Source: Halomonas sp. DQ26W (GTDB taxonomy: Bacteria; Pseudomonadota; Gammaproteobacteria; Pseudomonadales; Halomonadaceae). From it: DNA of 64,000 bases. The stretch covers positions 93,945-157,944 of the forward strand of contig NZ_QPKI01000006.1 of assembly GCF_003339685.1 (NCBI RefSeq). Direction: 5' to 3'. Below are positions 19,321 to 29,131 of this stretch, one piece after another; the first letter of the stretch is position 1; each line of letters begins with the position of its first letter. Position numbers and translations under genes: made by a program. Below the pieces are notes generated by a model. That model was given only the letters and a program-made list of their open reading frames with translations. It was not told the DNA's origin and ran no database searches.

Positions 19321-20277
19321 ATGAAACTGAAGGCTCTGGCTGCTGCCGTTATCGGCGCCTCTTTTGTCTCCACCGCCGCCATGGCGGATCGCGTCGATCC
19401 CAATCTGCCCGAGTATGAGGCCGTGAGCGGCATCTCCGGCAACATGACAAGCATCGGCTCCGATACCCTGAACAATCTGATGACCCTGTGGGCGGAAGAA
19501 TTCGCGGGCGTCTATCCGAACATCAATATCCAGATCCAGGGCGCCGGTTCCAGCACCGCGCCAACTGCGTTGACCGAAGGCACCGCCCAGTTCGGCCCCA
19601 TGAGCCGTGAGATGCGCACTTCCGAAGTGCAGGCCTTCGAGGATCGCTACGGCTATCCGCCGACCATGGTGCCGGTGGCCATCGACGCCCTGGCCATCTA
19701 TGTCAACCAGGACAACCCTCTGGAAAGTATCACTCTGCCCCAGGTCGATGCCATCTTCTCCGATACTCGCCGCTGCGGCTATGACGAGGACATCACCCGC
19801 TGGGGACAGCTGGGCATGGACGGCAGCTGGGCGAACCGCGACTTTACCCTCTACAGCCGTAACGCCGTCTCCGGCACCTACGGCTTCTTCGCCGAGAACG
19901 CCCTGTGCGGCGGCGACTTCAAGGCCTCCATCAACGAACAGCCGGGCTCCGCCTCGGTGGTGCAGGGCGTCAGCGAGTCGATCAACGGCATCGGCTACTC
20001 CGGCATCGGCTACATCACCTCCCAGGTGCGTGCGGTGCCGGTGGCGCGTGACGAGGGTGAAGAAGCCTATACGGTGGATAACGAGAACTACCCGCTGGCC
20101 CGCTTCCTGTTCGTCTACGTGAACAAGCACCCCAACGAAGACCTGGCCCCGCAGCAGGCCGAATTTCTGCGCATGGTACTCTCCCGCCAGGGCCAGGAAG
20201 TGACCGCCCGCGATGGCTACATCCCGCTGCCCGAGACCGTGGCCAGCCGCGTGCGCGGCGAGCTGGGTATTGATTAA
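19321..20277 (+). CDS. pstS: PstS, periplasmic phosphate-binding protein
   Basis: A 318-residue exported protein with a signal peptide cleaved after AAMA (residue 22). Phosphate-binding features are [17 protein letters not shown] near the N-terminus, [24 protein letters not shown], and [22 protein letters not shown] with the Ser/Thr/Gly loop. It delivers phosphate to PstCA. The start at 19321 is set by the signal peptide. It is followed by a terminator, and pstCAB has its own PHO-box promoter, so the binding protein can be made in excess over the permease. Confidence 0.95.
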   Translation: MKLKALAAAVIGASFVSTAAMADRVDPNLPEYEAVSGISGNMTSIGSDTLNNLMTLWAEEFAGVYPNINIQIQGAGSSTAPTALTEGTAQFGPMSREMRTSEVQAFEDRYGYPPTMVPVAIDALAIYVNQDNPLESITLPQVDAIFSDTRRCGYDEDITRWGQLGMDGSWANRDFTLYSRNAVSGTYGFFAENALCGGDFKASINEQPGSASVVQGVSESINGIGYSGIGYITSQVRAVPVARDEGEEAYTVDNENYPLARFLFVYVNKHPNEDLAPQQAEFLRMVLSRQGQEVTARDGYIPLPETVASRVRGELGID

Positions 20278-20280
20278 GCA

Positions 20281-20450
20281 AGCGTCTACCGTAACTGCGC
20301 GTCGACACCCGGGGGCAAGGCGAAGCGAGGGTTTTTTGCTAGGGATGGCAAAAGCAGCGCCCATGGAAGGATCCACAGCGCCCTCGTGAAGGCTTGGCGC
20401 CGGGGGTAGAGGCCGGATCAATCCTTTGGCTAAAAGCTTTTGATCGGGGA
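20281..20450. other. Non-coding segment after pstS, candidate repeat or structured RNA
   Basis: No gene is seen. GCGAGGGTTTTTTGC (ending near 20340) gives a T6 run after a GC-rich patch and may be a first terminator. AGGGATGGCAAAAGCAGCGC, then AGGATCCACAGCGCCCTCG and CTTGGCGCCGGGG, contain repeated GCGCC blocks that can pair with each other. The stretch looks constrained and may be a dispersed Halomonas repeat; only a genome search would show this. Confidence 0.3.
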
Positions 20451-20453
20451 CGC

Positions 20454-20485
20454 TTCGGCGTCCCCGAAAGTTTTTGGCCGCTGTC
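20454..20485 (+). terminator. Rho-independent terminator between pstS and pstC
   Basis: A 10-bp stem TCGGGGACGC / GCGTCCCCGA closed by a TTCG tetraloop (20454-20477) is followed by AAGTTTTT. It should end the pstS transcript. Confidence 0.85.
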
Positions 20486-20490
20486 ACAGG

Positions 20491-20524
20491 GTTGTCATGG
20501 AGGCGACTTACTCTTTGCCTAACT
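20491..20524 (+). promoter_or_regulatory. PHO-box promoter of pstCAB
   Basis: CTGTCACAGGGTTGTCAT (20491-20508) has two good TGTCA half-sites 11 bp apart, and TACTCT (20519-20524) follows after 10 bp. It lies just past the pstS terminator, giving pstC its own phosphate-starvation promoter. Confidence 0.82.
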
Positions 20525-20552
20525 TTCCACTTGACGGGATTGCCCATCCGCC

Positions 20553-22841
20553 ATGAATGACATGTCCCAACATTCCACGTCGGGTCAAGGCAGATCGCTA
20601 CTGCCCACCCCTGAGCAGCGGGAGCGCCTGCGGCGCAAGCGCATGCTGAAGGACAACATTTCCCGCTATGGTATCGGCGCCGCCGGTATCGGGGTCGTGA
20701 TCGCCCTTGGGATGATCTTCGTCTACCTATTCTCCGAGGTCATACCGCTCTTCAAGTCGGCCGAGGTTTCGGCCGAGCAGACCTATGCCATTCCCGGAGT
20801 GGGAAGCGGCGAGGCGCTTGAGCACCTGACCATTGACCGTCATGACACCCTGGGAGCAAGCTTTACCGACACGGGGCGCATCACCTTCTTCGACCTGGAG
20901 GGTGGCGACCTGCGCGCGTCGTTCGAGATGCCCCGGCCAGAGGGTGCGACGCGCTCGGCCTTTGCTACCGCTTTCGCCACCACCCGAGCCTTTGCCTACG
21001 GCTACGACAACGGCGACATCAGCCTCGGGCAGGTGGACTACGCCATCACCTATCCCGATAACCTTCGTCATATCGAGCCCGAGCTCAAATTTCCTCTTGG
21101 TGAGGAGCCCCTGACCCTGGACGAGAATGGTCGGGCCATCCAGGTGTTGGGCCTTCAGATCAGCGACCGCGGTATCTATGCGGCTGCCGAACTCGAGGAA
21201 GGCACCCTGATGGTGACCTCCTTCAATCGTCAAGAGAACATCATGACCGGGGAAGTGACCGTGAAGCAGACCACGGCCGAGTTGCCCGGCTTCGAGGGGC
21301 GCGCCCGTCAGATTCTGATCGACAATCGCTTTCGACATCTCTACGTCTCCGACGACGCCGGCTACATCCATCACTACGATATCGGCAACCTCAGTAATCC
21401 CCAGTATCGTGGGGCCGTTCAGGTCACCGAAAGCGGCTATGTGTCTGAGATGGTTCTTCTCAACGGCACCGTGTCGATCATCGCTGGCACCTCCGGCGGT
21501 CAGGTTCGCCAGTATTTCCCGGTTCGCGACGCCCAGAATCAGTATGACCTGGCCCATATTCGTGATTTCGCCCGCTACGACGCGCCGATCACCCATATCG
21601 CAGCGGAACACGCTCGCCGTGGCTTCCTGGTGGGCGACGAGCGGGGCAATCTGGGCATTCATCACTCGACTGCCAGCGCTGATGTCTTCGATGCGCCGAT
21701 GACCGAAGGCCCCCTGGCGCGTATCGCCATCTCGCCAGTCAACTCGACGGCCCTGTTTGCCGATGAAAACAACCAGCTCCAGGTGGCCAGCGTCACCAAC
21801 CAGCATCCCGGCATTTCCTTCTCTTCCCTTTGGCAGAAGGTCTGGTACGAGGGTAGCAGCCAGCCACGCTATGTGTGGCAATCCACCGCCGGTGGCGCGG
21901 AGTACGAGCCCAAGATGAGCCTGATGCCGCTAACTGTAGGTACTCTGAAGGCGGCCTTCTACGCCATGCTGTTCGCCACGCCCTTGGCGCTGATGGGAGC
22001 CATCTATACGGCCTACTTCATGTCGCCGAAACTGCGCGGCAAGGTCAAGCCCACCATCGAGGTGATGGAGGCACTGCCCACGGTCATCCTCGGTTTCCTC
22101 GCCGGCCTGTGGCTCGCCCCCTTCGTCGAGAACCGGCTGCCGGCGGTGTTCAGCATCTTGATCCTGATGCCGATTGCCATGCTGACCTTTGCCTATCTAT
22201 GGAGCCGCCTGCCTGAGAAGCTGCGTACCGCAGTGCCCGATGGCTGGGAGGCAGTGATTCTAATGCCGATCATCGTGCTGGTGGGCTGGGCCTGTGTCAC
22301 GGCGAGCCCGTACGTGGAGATCATGTTCTTCGATGGCAGCCTGCGCCAGTGGCTGACCGACAACGGCTTCACCTATGACCAGCGCAACGCCCTGGTGGTA
22401 GGTATCGCCATGGGTTTTGCGGTAATACCGACGATTTTTTCGATTGCCGAGGATGCGGTGTTCACCGTGCCCAGGCACCTCACCCAGGGTTCCCTGGCGT
22501 TGGGCGCCACCCGCTGGCAGACCGTGGTCGGCGTGGTACTGCCTACCGCCAGCGTCGGCATGTTCTCGGCGGTAATGATGGGCTTCGGTCGCGCGGTCGG
22601 GGAAACCATGATTGTGCTGATGGCCACCGGCAACAGCCCGATCATGAACTTCAATATCTTCGAGGGCATGCGCACCTTGTCAGCCAATATAGCGGTCGAG
22701 ATGACGGAAGCCGCGGTGGGATCCAGCCACTTCCGCGTACTGTTCCTTGCTGCATTGGTCCTTCTGGGCATGACCTTCCTGGTCAATACGCTGGCCGAGA
22801 TCATTCGTCAGCGCCTGCGCAAGCGCTACGGCAACCTCTGA
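20553..22841 (+). CDS. pstC: PstC, phosphate ABC permease with large periplasmic insert
   Basis: A 762-residue permease, more than twice the length of E. coli PstC (319). After a first membrane helix (about 38-62) comes a soluble insert of roughly 390 residues (70-455) with repeated beta-strand and Asp/Gly turns (ASFTDTGRITFFD, LYVSDDAGYIHHYDI, FLVGDERGNLGIHH), resembling a beta-propeller. The permease domain follows, with the EAA-type loop LTQGSLALGATRWQTVVGVVLP. Long PstC forms are known in Pseudomonas-like bacteria. The insert likely lies in the periplasm near PstS. The Shine-Dalgarno is weak. Confidence 0.92.
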   Translation: MNDMSQHSTSGQGRSLLPTPEQRERLRRKRMLKDNISRYGIGAAGIGVVIALGMIFVYLFSEVIPLFKSAEVSAEQTYAIPGVGSGEALEHLTIDRHDTLGASFTDTGRITFFDLEGGDLRASFEMPRPEGATRSAFATAFATTRAFAYGYDNGDISLGQVDYAITYPDNLRHIEPELKFPLGEEPLTLDENGRAIQVLGLQISDRGIYAAAELEEGTLMVTSFNRQENIMTGEVTVKQTTAELPGFEGRARQILIDNRFRHLYVSDDAGYIHHYDIGNLSNPQYRGAVQVTESGYVSEMVLLNGTVSIIAGTSGGQVRQYFPVRDAQNQYDLAHIRDFARYDAPITHIAAEHARRGFLVGDERGNLGIHHSTASADVFDAPMTEGPLARIAISPVNSTALFADENNQLQVASVTNQHPGISFSSLWQKVWYEGSSQPRYVWQSTAGGAEYEPKMSLMPLTVGTLKAAFYAMLFATPLALMGAIYTAYFMSPKLRGKVKPTIEVMEALPTVILGFLAGLWLAPFVENRLPAVFSILILMPIAMLTFAYLWSRLPEKLRTAVPDGWEAVILMPIIVLVGWACVTASPYVEIMFFDGSLRQWLTDNGFTYDQRNALVVGIAMGFAVIPTIFSIAEDAVFTVPRHLTQGSLALGATRWQTVVGVVLPTASVGMFSAVMMGFGRAVGETMIVLMATGNSPIMNFNIFEGMRTLSANIAVEMTEAAVGSSHFRVLFLAALVLLGMTFLVNTLAEIIRQRLRKRYGNL

Positions 22842-22856
22842 TACCGGGAGACTCTG

Positions 22857-24533
22857 ATGAAACGTTGGTGGAAAAGCGGTGCCCCCTGGGTGTGGTTGAA
22901 TGCCGGCGCAGTGGCGATCTCGGTCATCATGGTACTGGGGCTGATCGGCCTGATCGCCGTGCGCGGCCTCAGCCACTTTTACCCCACCGAGATCGTCGAA
23001 TTCCAGGTCGGTGATCCTGAGCGGGGCCTCGGCCAGATGGTGATGGGCGAACACGTCCGCGCCGAAACCATACCGGTCCCCGTGGCGCGGGATGCAGGCA
23101 TCGCAGTGCCTCCCGAGCTTGGCGACGACGGCCTGGTGACCCGGCACCTGATCAAGCAGGGCAACCGGGATGTGACGGGGCAGGATTTCGCCTGGTACGC
23201 CGAACTGCAGATGACGGAGTGGCAGGCACCCCCGGATGCCATGCGCCTGGAGCGTCGCGAGTGGGGCGACTTCTATGGCTATCCACTACGCGTGCTGGAG
23301 GACGGTGAGGTGGTCGCTGAGGGCGAGGGGCTATGGGAGGCGCTGCAGTCGCGGGTCGACCGCAGCAATACCCTGTTCCGGGAACTTCGCCAAATAGAGC
23401 GTAACGACGTGGGGGTGATCAGCTCGGAAATGGAGGAACTGCGCTTGCGGGAGCGGGCCCTGCAGCGTGATCTCAATATCGAACCCGACGCACTTCAGAC
23501 ACAGCTCGGTCAAATCCAGGTGCGTCAGTCCACCCTTCAGCAAGAATTCGAGGTGCTGCGTGGCGAAATTGACATCCTGCGCCGAGAGCTCTATCGCGAC
23601 ACCCTGGTAGCATCGGTCGTCGGCGGGCAGGAGGTCCAGATTCGCATCGGCGATATCGTGCGGGCCGTGCAGCCCAACAGCCTGTCTCTGACCGCCAAGG
23701 TGGTGGAGTATGGGCAGCAGTTCTGGGCCTTCGTCAGCGGCGAGCCCCGCGAAGCCAATACGGCGGGCGGCATCTTTCCGGCGATCTTCGGCACCGTGAC
23801 CATGGTGCTGCTGATGTCGATGATCGTCAGCCCCTTCGGCGTGCTGGCCGCCATCTACCTGCGCGAGTATGCCAAGCAGGGGCCGCTTCTGCGCTTGATC
23901 CGCATCTCGGTCTACAACCTCGCCGGGGTGCCCTCCATCGTCTACGGTGTCTTCGGCCTGGGCTTCTTCATCTACACTCTGGGCGGCTCCATCGACCAGC
24001 TCTTCTACTCGGAGCGATTGCCCTCGCCCACCTTCGGTTCGCCGGCGCTGGTCTGGGCCTCGCTGACCCTGGCGTTGCTGACTCTGCCGGTGGTGATCGT
24101 CTCCACCGAGGAGGGGCTGGCGCGGATTCCTTCCTCGGTACGCCACGGCTCACTGGCACTGGGGGCGACCAAGTCCGAGACCCTTTGGAAGGTGGTAGTA
24201 CCGCTGGCCACACCGGCGATGATGACCGGCATGATCCTGGCTATTGCCCGTGCCGCCGGCGAGGTGGCGCCGCTGATGCTGGTGGGCGTGGTCAAACTGG
24301 CACCGACCCTACCGGTGGATGGGACCTTCCCGTTCGTGCACCTGGACCGCCAGATCATGCACCTGGGCTTTCACATCTACGACGTCGGCTTCCAGAGCCC
24401 CAATGTCGAGGCCGCCCGCCCGCTGGTCTACGCCACGGCACTGGTGCTGGTGATCTTGATCGTGGTGCTCAACCTGACCGCGATCAGCATTCGCAACCGG
24501 CTGCGCGAGCGCTACCGCGCCGCCACCGACTGA
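22857..24533 (+). CDS. pstA: PstA, phosphate ABC permease with coiled-coil insert
   Basis: A 558-residue permease, against 296 in E. coli. The first membrane helix (15-42) is followed by about 260 extra residues. These contain a long charged heptad region (residues 165-245, such as ELRLRERALQRDLNIEPDAL) likely to form a coiled coil in the periplasm. The membrane domain from residue 300 shows [36 protein letters not shown] and the EAA loop GSLALGATKSETLWKVVVP. It lies 15 bp after pstC with GGGAG before the ATG. The paired inserts in PstC and PstA probably interact. Confidence 0.93.
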   Translation: MKRWWKSGAPWVWLNAGAVAISVIMVLGLIGLIAVRGLSHFYPTEIVEFQVGDPERGLGQMVMGEHVRAETIPVPVARDAGIAVPPELGDDGLVTRHLIKQGNRDVTGQDFAWYAELQMTEWQAPPDAMRLERREWGDFYGYPLRVLEDGEVVAEGEGLWEALQSRVDRSNTLFRELRQIERNDVGVISSEMEELRLRERALQRDLNIEPDALQTQLGQIQVRQSTLQQEFEVLRGEIDILRRELYRDTLVASVVGGQEVQIRIGDIVRAVQPNSLSLTAKVVEYGQQFWAFVSGEPREANTAGGIFPAIFGTVTMVLLMSMIVSPFGVLAAIYLREYAKQGPLLRLIRISVYNLAGVPSIVYGVFGLGFFIYTLGGSIDQLFYSERLPSPTFGSPALVWASLTLALLTLPVVIVSTEEGLARIPSSVRHGSLALGATKSETLWKVVVPLATPAMMTGMILAIARAAGEVAPLMLVGVVKLAPTLPVDGTFPFVHLDRQIMHLGFHIYDVGFQSPNVEAARPLVYATALVLVILIVVLNLTAISIRNRLRERYRAATD

Positions 24534-24563
24534 CGCCAAACGATAACCCATACGAGGCGAAAC

Positions 24564-25379
24564 ATGACGACCATGACGTCAGCCACGACCACCGCCAGCC
24601 ATCGCGACGCGATGCAAGGCATGGGCAAGACCACCTTCCAGGTGCGTGATCTCAATCTGTTCTACGGCAAGGATCAGGCTTTGAAAGGGATCGATATAGA
24701 TATACCGGCCAACAAAGTGACCGCCTTCATCGGTCCCTCCGGCTGCGGCAAGTCGACCCTGCTGCGCTGCTTCAACCGCATGAACGACCTGGTCGACATC
24801 TGCCGCATCGAAGGGCAGATTCTGCTCGACGGCAAGGACATCCATGCGCGCGGGGTCGACGTGGCGGAACTACGGCGCAAGGTGGGCATGGTATTTCAGA
24901 AGCCCAATCCCTTCCCCAAGTCGATCTACGAGAACGTCGCCTACGGCTTGCGCCTGCAAGGGGTCAACAACAAGTCTGTGCTCGACGAGGTGGTCGAACG
25001 CTCACTGCGCGGCGCCGCGCTGTGGGACGAGGTCAAGGACCGCCTCGGCGTCAATGCCTTCGGGCTGTCCGGCGGCCAGCAGCAGCGCCTGGTGATCGCC
25101 CGGGCCATCGCCATCGAGCCAGAAGTGATCCTGCTCGACGAGCCGGCCTCGGCGCTCGACCCGATTTCGACGCTGAAGATCGAGGAGCTGATCCACGAGC
25201 TGAAGGAGCAGTACACCATCCTGATCGTGACCCACAATATGCAGCAGGCGGCCCGAGTCTCCGACTACACCGCCTTCATGTACCTGGGGGACATGGTGGA
25301 ATTCGGTGAAACCAACAAGATTTTCACCGAGCCGGAGAAGAAGCAGACCGAGGATTACATCACCGGACGCTATGGATGA
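24564..25379 (+). CDS. pstB: PstB, phosphate ABC transporter ATPase
   Basis: A 271-residue ATPase that powers phosphate import and, in E. coli, passes the phosphate status to PhoR through PhoU. Walker A is GPSGCGKST, the signature LSGGQQQRL and Walker [13 protein letters not shown], with the PstB-specific [22 protein letters not shown]-loop. It lies 30 bp after pstA, with GAGG 7 bases before the ATG. The first 20 or so residues ([16 protein letters not shown]) are low-complexity and may not be part of the fold. Confidence 0.96.
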   Translation: MTTMTSATTTASHRDAMQGMGKTTFQVRDLNLFYGKDQALKGIDIDIPANKVTAFIGPSGCGKSTLLRCFNRMNDLVDICRIEGQILLDGKDIHARGVDVAELRRKVGMVFQKPNPFPKSIYENVAYGLRLQGVNNKSVLDEVVERSLRGAALWDEVKDRLGVNAFGLSGGQQQRLVIARAIAIEPEVILLDEPASALDPISTLKIEELIHELKEQYTILIVTHNMQQAARVSDYTAFMYLGDMVEFGETNKIFTEPEKKQTEDYITGRYG

Positions 25380-25447
25380 TGCCGGTATCTCACCATTATC
25401 GCGTTGACCGGGGTCGCTGAGACTAACCCACCTGGGGTGCGATAGCG

Positions 25448-25481
25448 CTGTCATCTTAATGACATGATATCGTGCTGTTAT
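25448..25481 (+). promoter_or_regulatory. PHO-box promoter of phoBR
   Basis: CTGTCATCTTAATGACAT (25448-25465) agrees with the PHO box at 13 of 18 positions. The first half-site is perfect, but the second is degenerate. TGTTAT (25476-25481) follows after 10 bp as a -10. This implies autoregulation of phoB. Confidence 0.65.
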
Positions 25482-25515
25482 CGTCATCGACCCGCGACTG
25501 AGCTAGAGGCCCCGT

Positions 25516-26205
<690 letters not shown>

Positions 26206-26206
26206 C

Positions 26207-27514
26207 ATGCGGCTATGGAGCCGTGAACTCTGGCGCCTGGGCCTGATGGCTGGAGCGGGCGGCCTGATCGGCTGGTTGTTCTCGGCCTTCGGGCTCGGCC
26301 TGGCCGCCGGCCTGGCCTTCTATCTCTATCGCCACCTGCGTTGGCTGCGTGCCCTGCACCTCTGGCTGACCCGCAACCCACAGGCCGAGCCGCCCGCCGC
26401 CAAAGGTCTCTGGGGAGAGCTGTTCGATCGCCTCTACCGCTATCAGAAGGGCCAGCGCCATACCCAGGAGCGGCTGCGTACCACCCTCAAACGCATCCAG
26501 GAGTCCTCGGAAGCCATGCGCGACAGCGTGGTGATGCTCGACCAGCATGGCGACCTGGAATGGTGGAACAGCGCCGCCGACCGCATGCTGGGCCTGCGCA
26601 CCCAGCAGGATCGCGGCCAGCACATTACCAATCTGGTGCGCGATCCGCGCTTCGTCGCCTACTTCAAGGTCCGCGACTACCGGGAGCCCCTGACGCTGCC
26701 CTCGCCCATCGACGAACGGATGATGCTGCAGATCCAGATTACCCTCTACGGTGACGACGAGCGCCTGTTGATGGCACGGGACATCACACGCCTGCACCGC
26801 CTGGAACAGATGCGACGCGACTTCGTCGCCAACGTCTCCCACGAACTGAGGACGCCGCTGACCGTCCTCGCTGGCTATCTCGAAACCTATGCCGATAACG
26901 CCGACCAGTTGCCTCCCCGCCTTGCCCGCAGCCTCTCACAGATGCAGGGCCAGACCACCCGCATGCAGAGTCTGGTCAACGACCTATTGATGTTGTCACG
27001 ACTGGAGCTCGAGCAGAGCGGTGAGGACCACTCGTCTCTGGATATTACCGAGCTACTCGAGAACATCTGTCGCGATGCCACAGCGCTCGCCAACGGCCAG
27101 CAACAGATCACGGTGGAGATCGGTGAGGAACGAATGCTTCACGGCAGCGAGCAGGAAGTTCGCAGTGCGGTATCCAACCTGGCCTACAACGCCGTGCGCT
27201 ATACCCCGCCAGGCAGCCACATCGTCCTGCGCTGGAAGGCCTGCGGCCCAGGTGCCTGTATCGAGGTGGAGGACGACGGCGACGGCATCGACCCGGAGCA
27301 TGTCCCCCGGCTCACTGAGCGCTTCTATCGGGTCGACAAGGGCAGAAGCACCGCTACCGGCGGCACCGGCCTGGGCCTGGCCATCGTCAAGCACGTGCTG
27401 CTGCGCCATGAGGCGACCCTGGAGATCGATACGCGCCCCGGCCAGGGGGCGCTGTTCCGCTGCGTCTTTCCCGACGCGCGGCTGGTCCCGACGCCCCTCA
27501 ATCACGACGCTTGA
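26207..27514 (+). CDS. phoR: PhoR, phosphate sensor histidine kinase
   Basis: A 435-residue membrane kinase with the PhoR layout. Two short N-terminal membrane helices (9-27, 30-45) come first, then a charged linker. A PAS domain (about 95-190) contains SVVMLDQHGDLEWWNSAA. HisKA has H212 in FVANVSHELRTPLTVL, and the ATPase domain shows the N box NLAYNAVRYTP, EDDGDGID and GGTGLGLAIVKHVL. It has no large periplasmic sensor, so the signal comes via Pst and PhoU. Its last 17 bases overlap the 3' end of the convergent phoU. Confidence 0.95.
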   Translation: MRLWSRELWRLGLMAGAGGLIGWLFSAFGLGLAAGLAFYLYRHLRWLRALHLWLTRNPQAEPPAAKGLWGELFDRLYRYQKGQRHTQERLRTTLKRIQESSEAMRDSVVMLDQHGDLEWWNSAADRMLGLRTQQDRGQHITNLVRDPRFVAYFKVRDYREPLTLPSPIDERMMLQIQITLYGDDERLLMARDITRLHRLEQMRRDFVANVSHELRTPLTVLAGYLETYADNADQLPPRLARSLSQMQGQTTRMQSLVNDLLMLSRLELEQSGEDHSSLDITELLENICRDATALANGQQQITVEIGEERMLHGSEQEVRSAVSNLAYNAVRYTPPGSHIVLRWKACGPGACIEVEDDGDGIDPEHVPRLTERFYRVDKGRSTATGGTGLGLAIVKHVLLRHEATLEIDTRPGQGALFRCVFPDARLVPTPLNHDA

Positions 27515-28226
27515 GCGCATCTTCGTCGATCTGGTCCGGGTCCATGTGACGAATGTCCAGGCCCTTGACCAGGTAGATGACGTACTCTGCCAGGTTGTCG
27601 GCATGGTCTCCAACTCGCTCCAGGGCACGCAGTATCCACATCACGCTGAGCACCGGGCCGATAGCGCGGTTGTCTTCCATCATGAAAGTCATCAGCGAGC
27701 GCATGGCACTGCCGTATTCGTCGTCCACCGTCTCGTCCTCGCGCACCACCTGCAGCGCCAGCTCGGTGTCGAAACGGGCGAAGGCGGTCAGTGCATCGCG
27801 CAGCATCTTGCGCACGTGCTCGCTGATGTGGCGCACTTCCACCGCCCCGCGCACGGCGGTGCCGCTCTCGATCAGAATCAGGGCATTGCGGGCGATCTTG
27901 CTCGCCTCATCGCCGATCCGCTCCAGGTCCGCCGTGGCACGGATCACCGCCAGCACCAGACGCAGGTCCGATGCCGCCGGCTGCCTTCGCGCCAGCACCC
28001 GGGTACACTCATCGTCGATCTTTAGCTGCATGTCGTTGACCTGGCGGTCGTTGTCGCGCACCTTCTCGGCCAGCCGGCTATCGCCCTCGAGCAGCGCCTT
28101 CACTGCCTCCTGGACCTGATTCTCGACCAACCCCCCCATGGTCATCAGGTGGGTCTTGAGCTCCTCCAGCTCCTGGTTGAACTGTCGGGAAATATGCTGG
28201 CTATGGGTATCGCTGGTGATGTCCAT
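27498..28226 (-). CDS. phoU: PhoU, negative regulator of the Pho response
   Basis: A 242-residue protein of two three-helix bundles. The PhoU metal motifs E-xxx-D-xxx-D are intact in ATADLERIGDEASKIAR and ALERVGDHADNLAEYV. PhoU links the Pst transporter to PhoR and holds the kinase off when phosphate is plentiful. It is the last gene of the second Pst operon, 26 bp after pstB2, and not with pstSCAB on the other strand. The start at 28226 gives the family length. Confidence 0.95.
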   Translation of the reverse strand: MDITSDTHSQHISRQFNQELEELKTHLMTMGGLVENQVQEAVKALLEGDSRLAEKVRDNDRQVNDMQLKIDDECTRVLARRQPAASDLRLVLAVIRATADLERIGDEASKIARNALILIESGTAVRGAVEVRHISEHVRKMLRDALTAFARFDTELALQVVREDETVDDEYGSAMRSLMTFMMEDNRAIGPVLSVMWILRALERVGDHADNLAEYVIYLVKGLDIRHMDPDQIDEDALKRRD

Positions 28227-28251
28227 GGGACTCTCCTGGTGACCGTCGAGG

Positions 28252-29112
28252 TCAGGCCATGCGGCCGGTGATGTAGTTTTCGGTGCGCGCCAGGCGCGGA
28301 TTGGTGAAGAGGCTGGCTGTGGGGGCATACTCCACCAGCTCGCCGTCATGGAGGAAGGCGGTGTAGTCCGAGACCCGCGCTGCCTGCTGCATGTTGTGGG
28401 TGACCAGCACCACGGTCAGCTGCGACTTCAGGCTGCGGATCAGCTCCTCGATCTTCAGCGTCGAGATCGGATCCAGCGCCGAGGCCGGCTCATCGAGCAG
28501 CAGCACCTCGGGGCGAACCGCCAGGGTACGGGCGATCACCAGGCGCTGCTGCTGGCCGATGGAGAGCGACCAGGCCGAGGCGCGCAGGCGATCCTTCACC
28601 TCGCTCCACAGCGCCGCCGCTTCCAGCGCCCATTCGACGATGTCGCTCATCCGCCGCCGCGTCAGACCGCCTTGAAGTCGCAGCCCGAATGCCACGTTCT
28701 CGTAGATCGACATGGGAAACGGGTTGGGCGCCTGGAACACCATCCCCACTCGTCGCCGCAGCTCGTCCACCGCCACCTCGGGCGCGTGAATCTCTTGCCC
28801 CTCCAGGCGAATGCTGCCCTGTCGACTGACCGCCTCGTTGAGATCGTGCAGCCGGTTCAGCGCCCGTAGAAGAGTCGACTTGCCGCAACCGGAGGGGCCG
28901 ATGAAGGCCGTCACCCGGTGGCGCGGCACACGCAGGCTCAGGTCGCGCAGCGCCATCTTGCCGTCGTAGGACAGGCTCAACCGCTCGACATCGAGGCAGC
29001 TGACGTCGGGGGCGAAGTCGATGATCGGCCCCATTGCAGTCGAACGATCCGATTCCAGACGAGTGGCATCCGGACGCTGCTGGCTTGGCGGTGAGAGCGG
29101 TAGTTCGGGCAT
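28252..29112 (-). CDS. pstB2: PstB2, ATPase of the second phosphate transporter
   Basis: A 286-residue PstB-type ATPase with Walker [11 protein letters not shown]-loop [21 protein letters not shown] and Walker [13 protein letters not shown]. The ABC signature reads LSIGQQQRL, where nearly all PstB proteins have LSGGQ; the middle glycine is replaced by isoleucine. The first 45 residues are Ser/Pro-rich and poorly conserved. A start at 29112 leaves 19 bp after pstA2, but its Shine-Dalgarno (AAGGA) is about 14 bases away, so the true start could be at the Met at residue 27. Confidence 0.92.
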   Translation of the reverse strand: MPELPLSPPSQQRPDATRLESDRSTAMGPIIDFAPDVSCLDVERLSLSYDGKMALRDLSLRVPRHRVTAFIGPSGCGKSTLLRALNRLHDLNEAVSRQGSIRLEGQEIHAPEVAVDELRRRVGMVFQAPNPFPMSIYENVAFGLRLQGGLTRRRMSDIVEWALEAAALWSEVKDRLRASAWSLSIGQQQRLVIARTLAVRPEVLLLDEPASALDPISTLKIEELIRSLKSQLTVVLVTHNMQQAARVSDYTAFLHDGELVEYAPTASLFTNPRLARTENYITGRMA

Positions 29113-29131
29113 CGCGTGGCTCAATCCTTGG

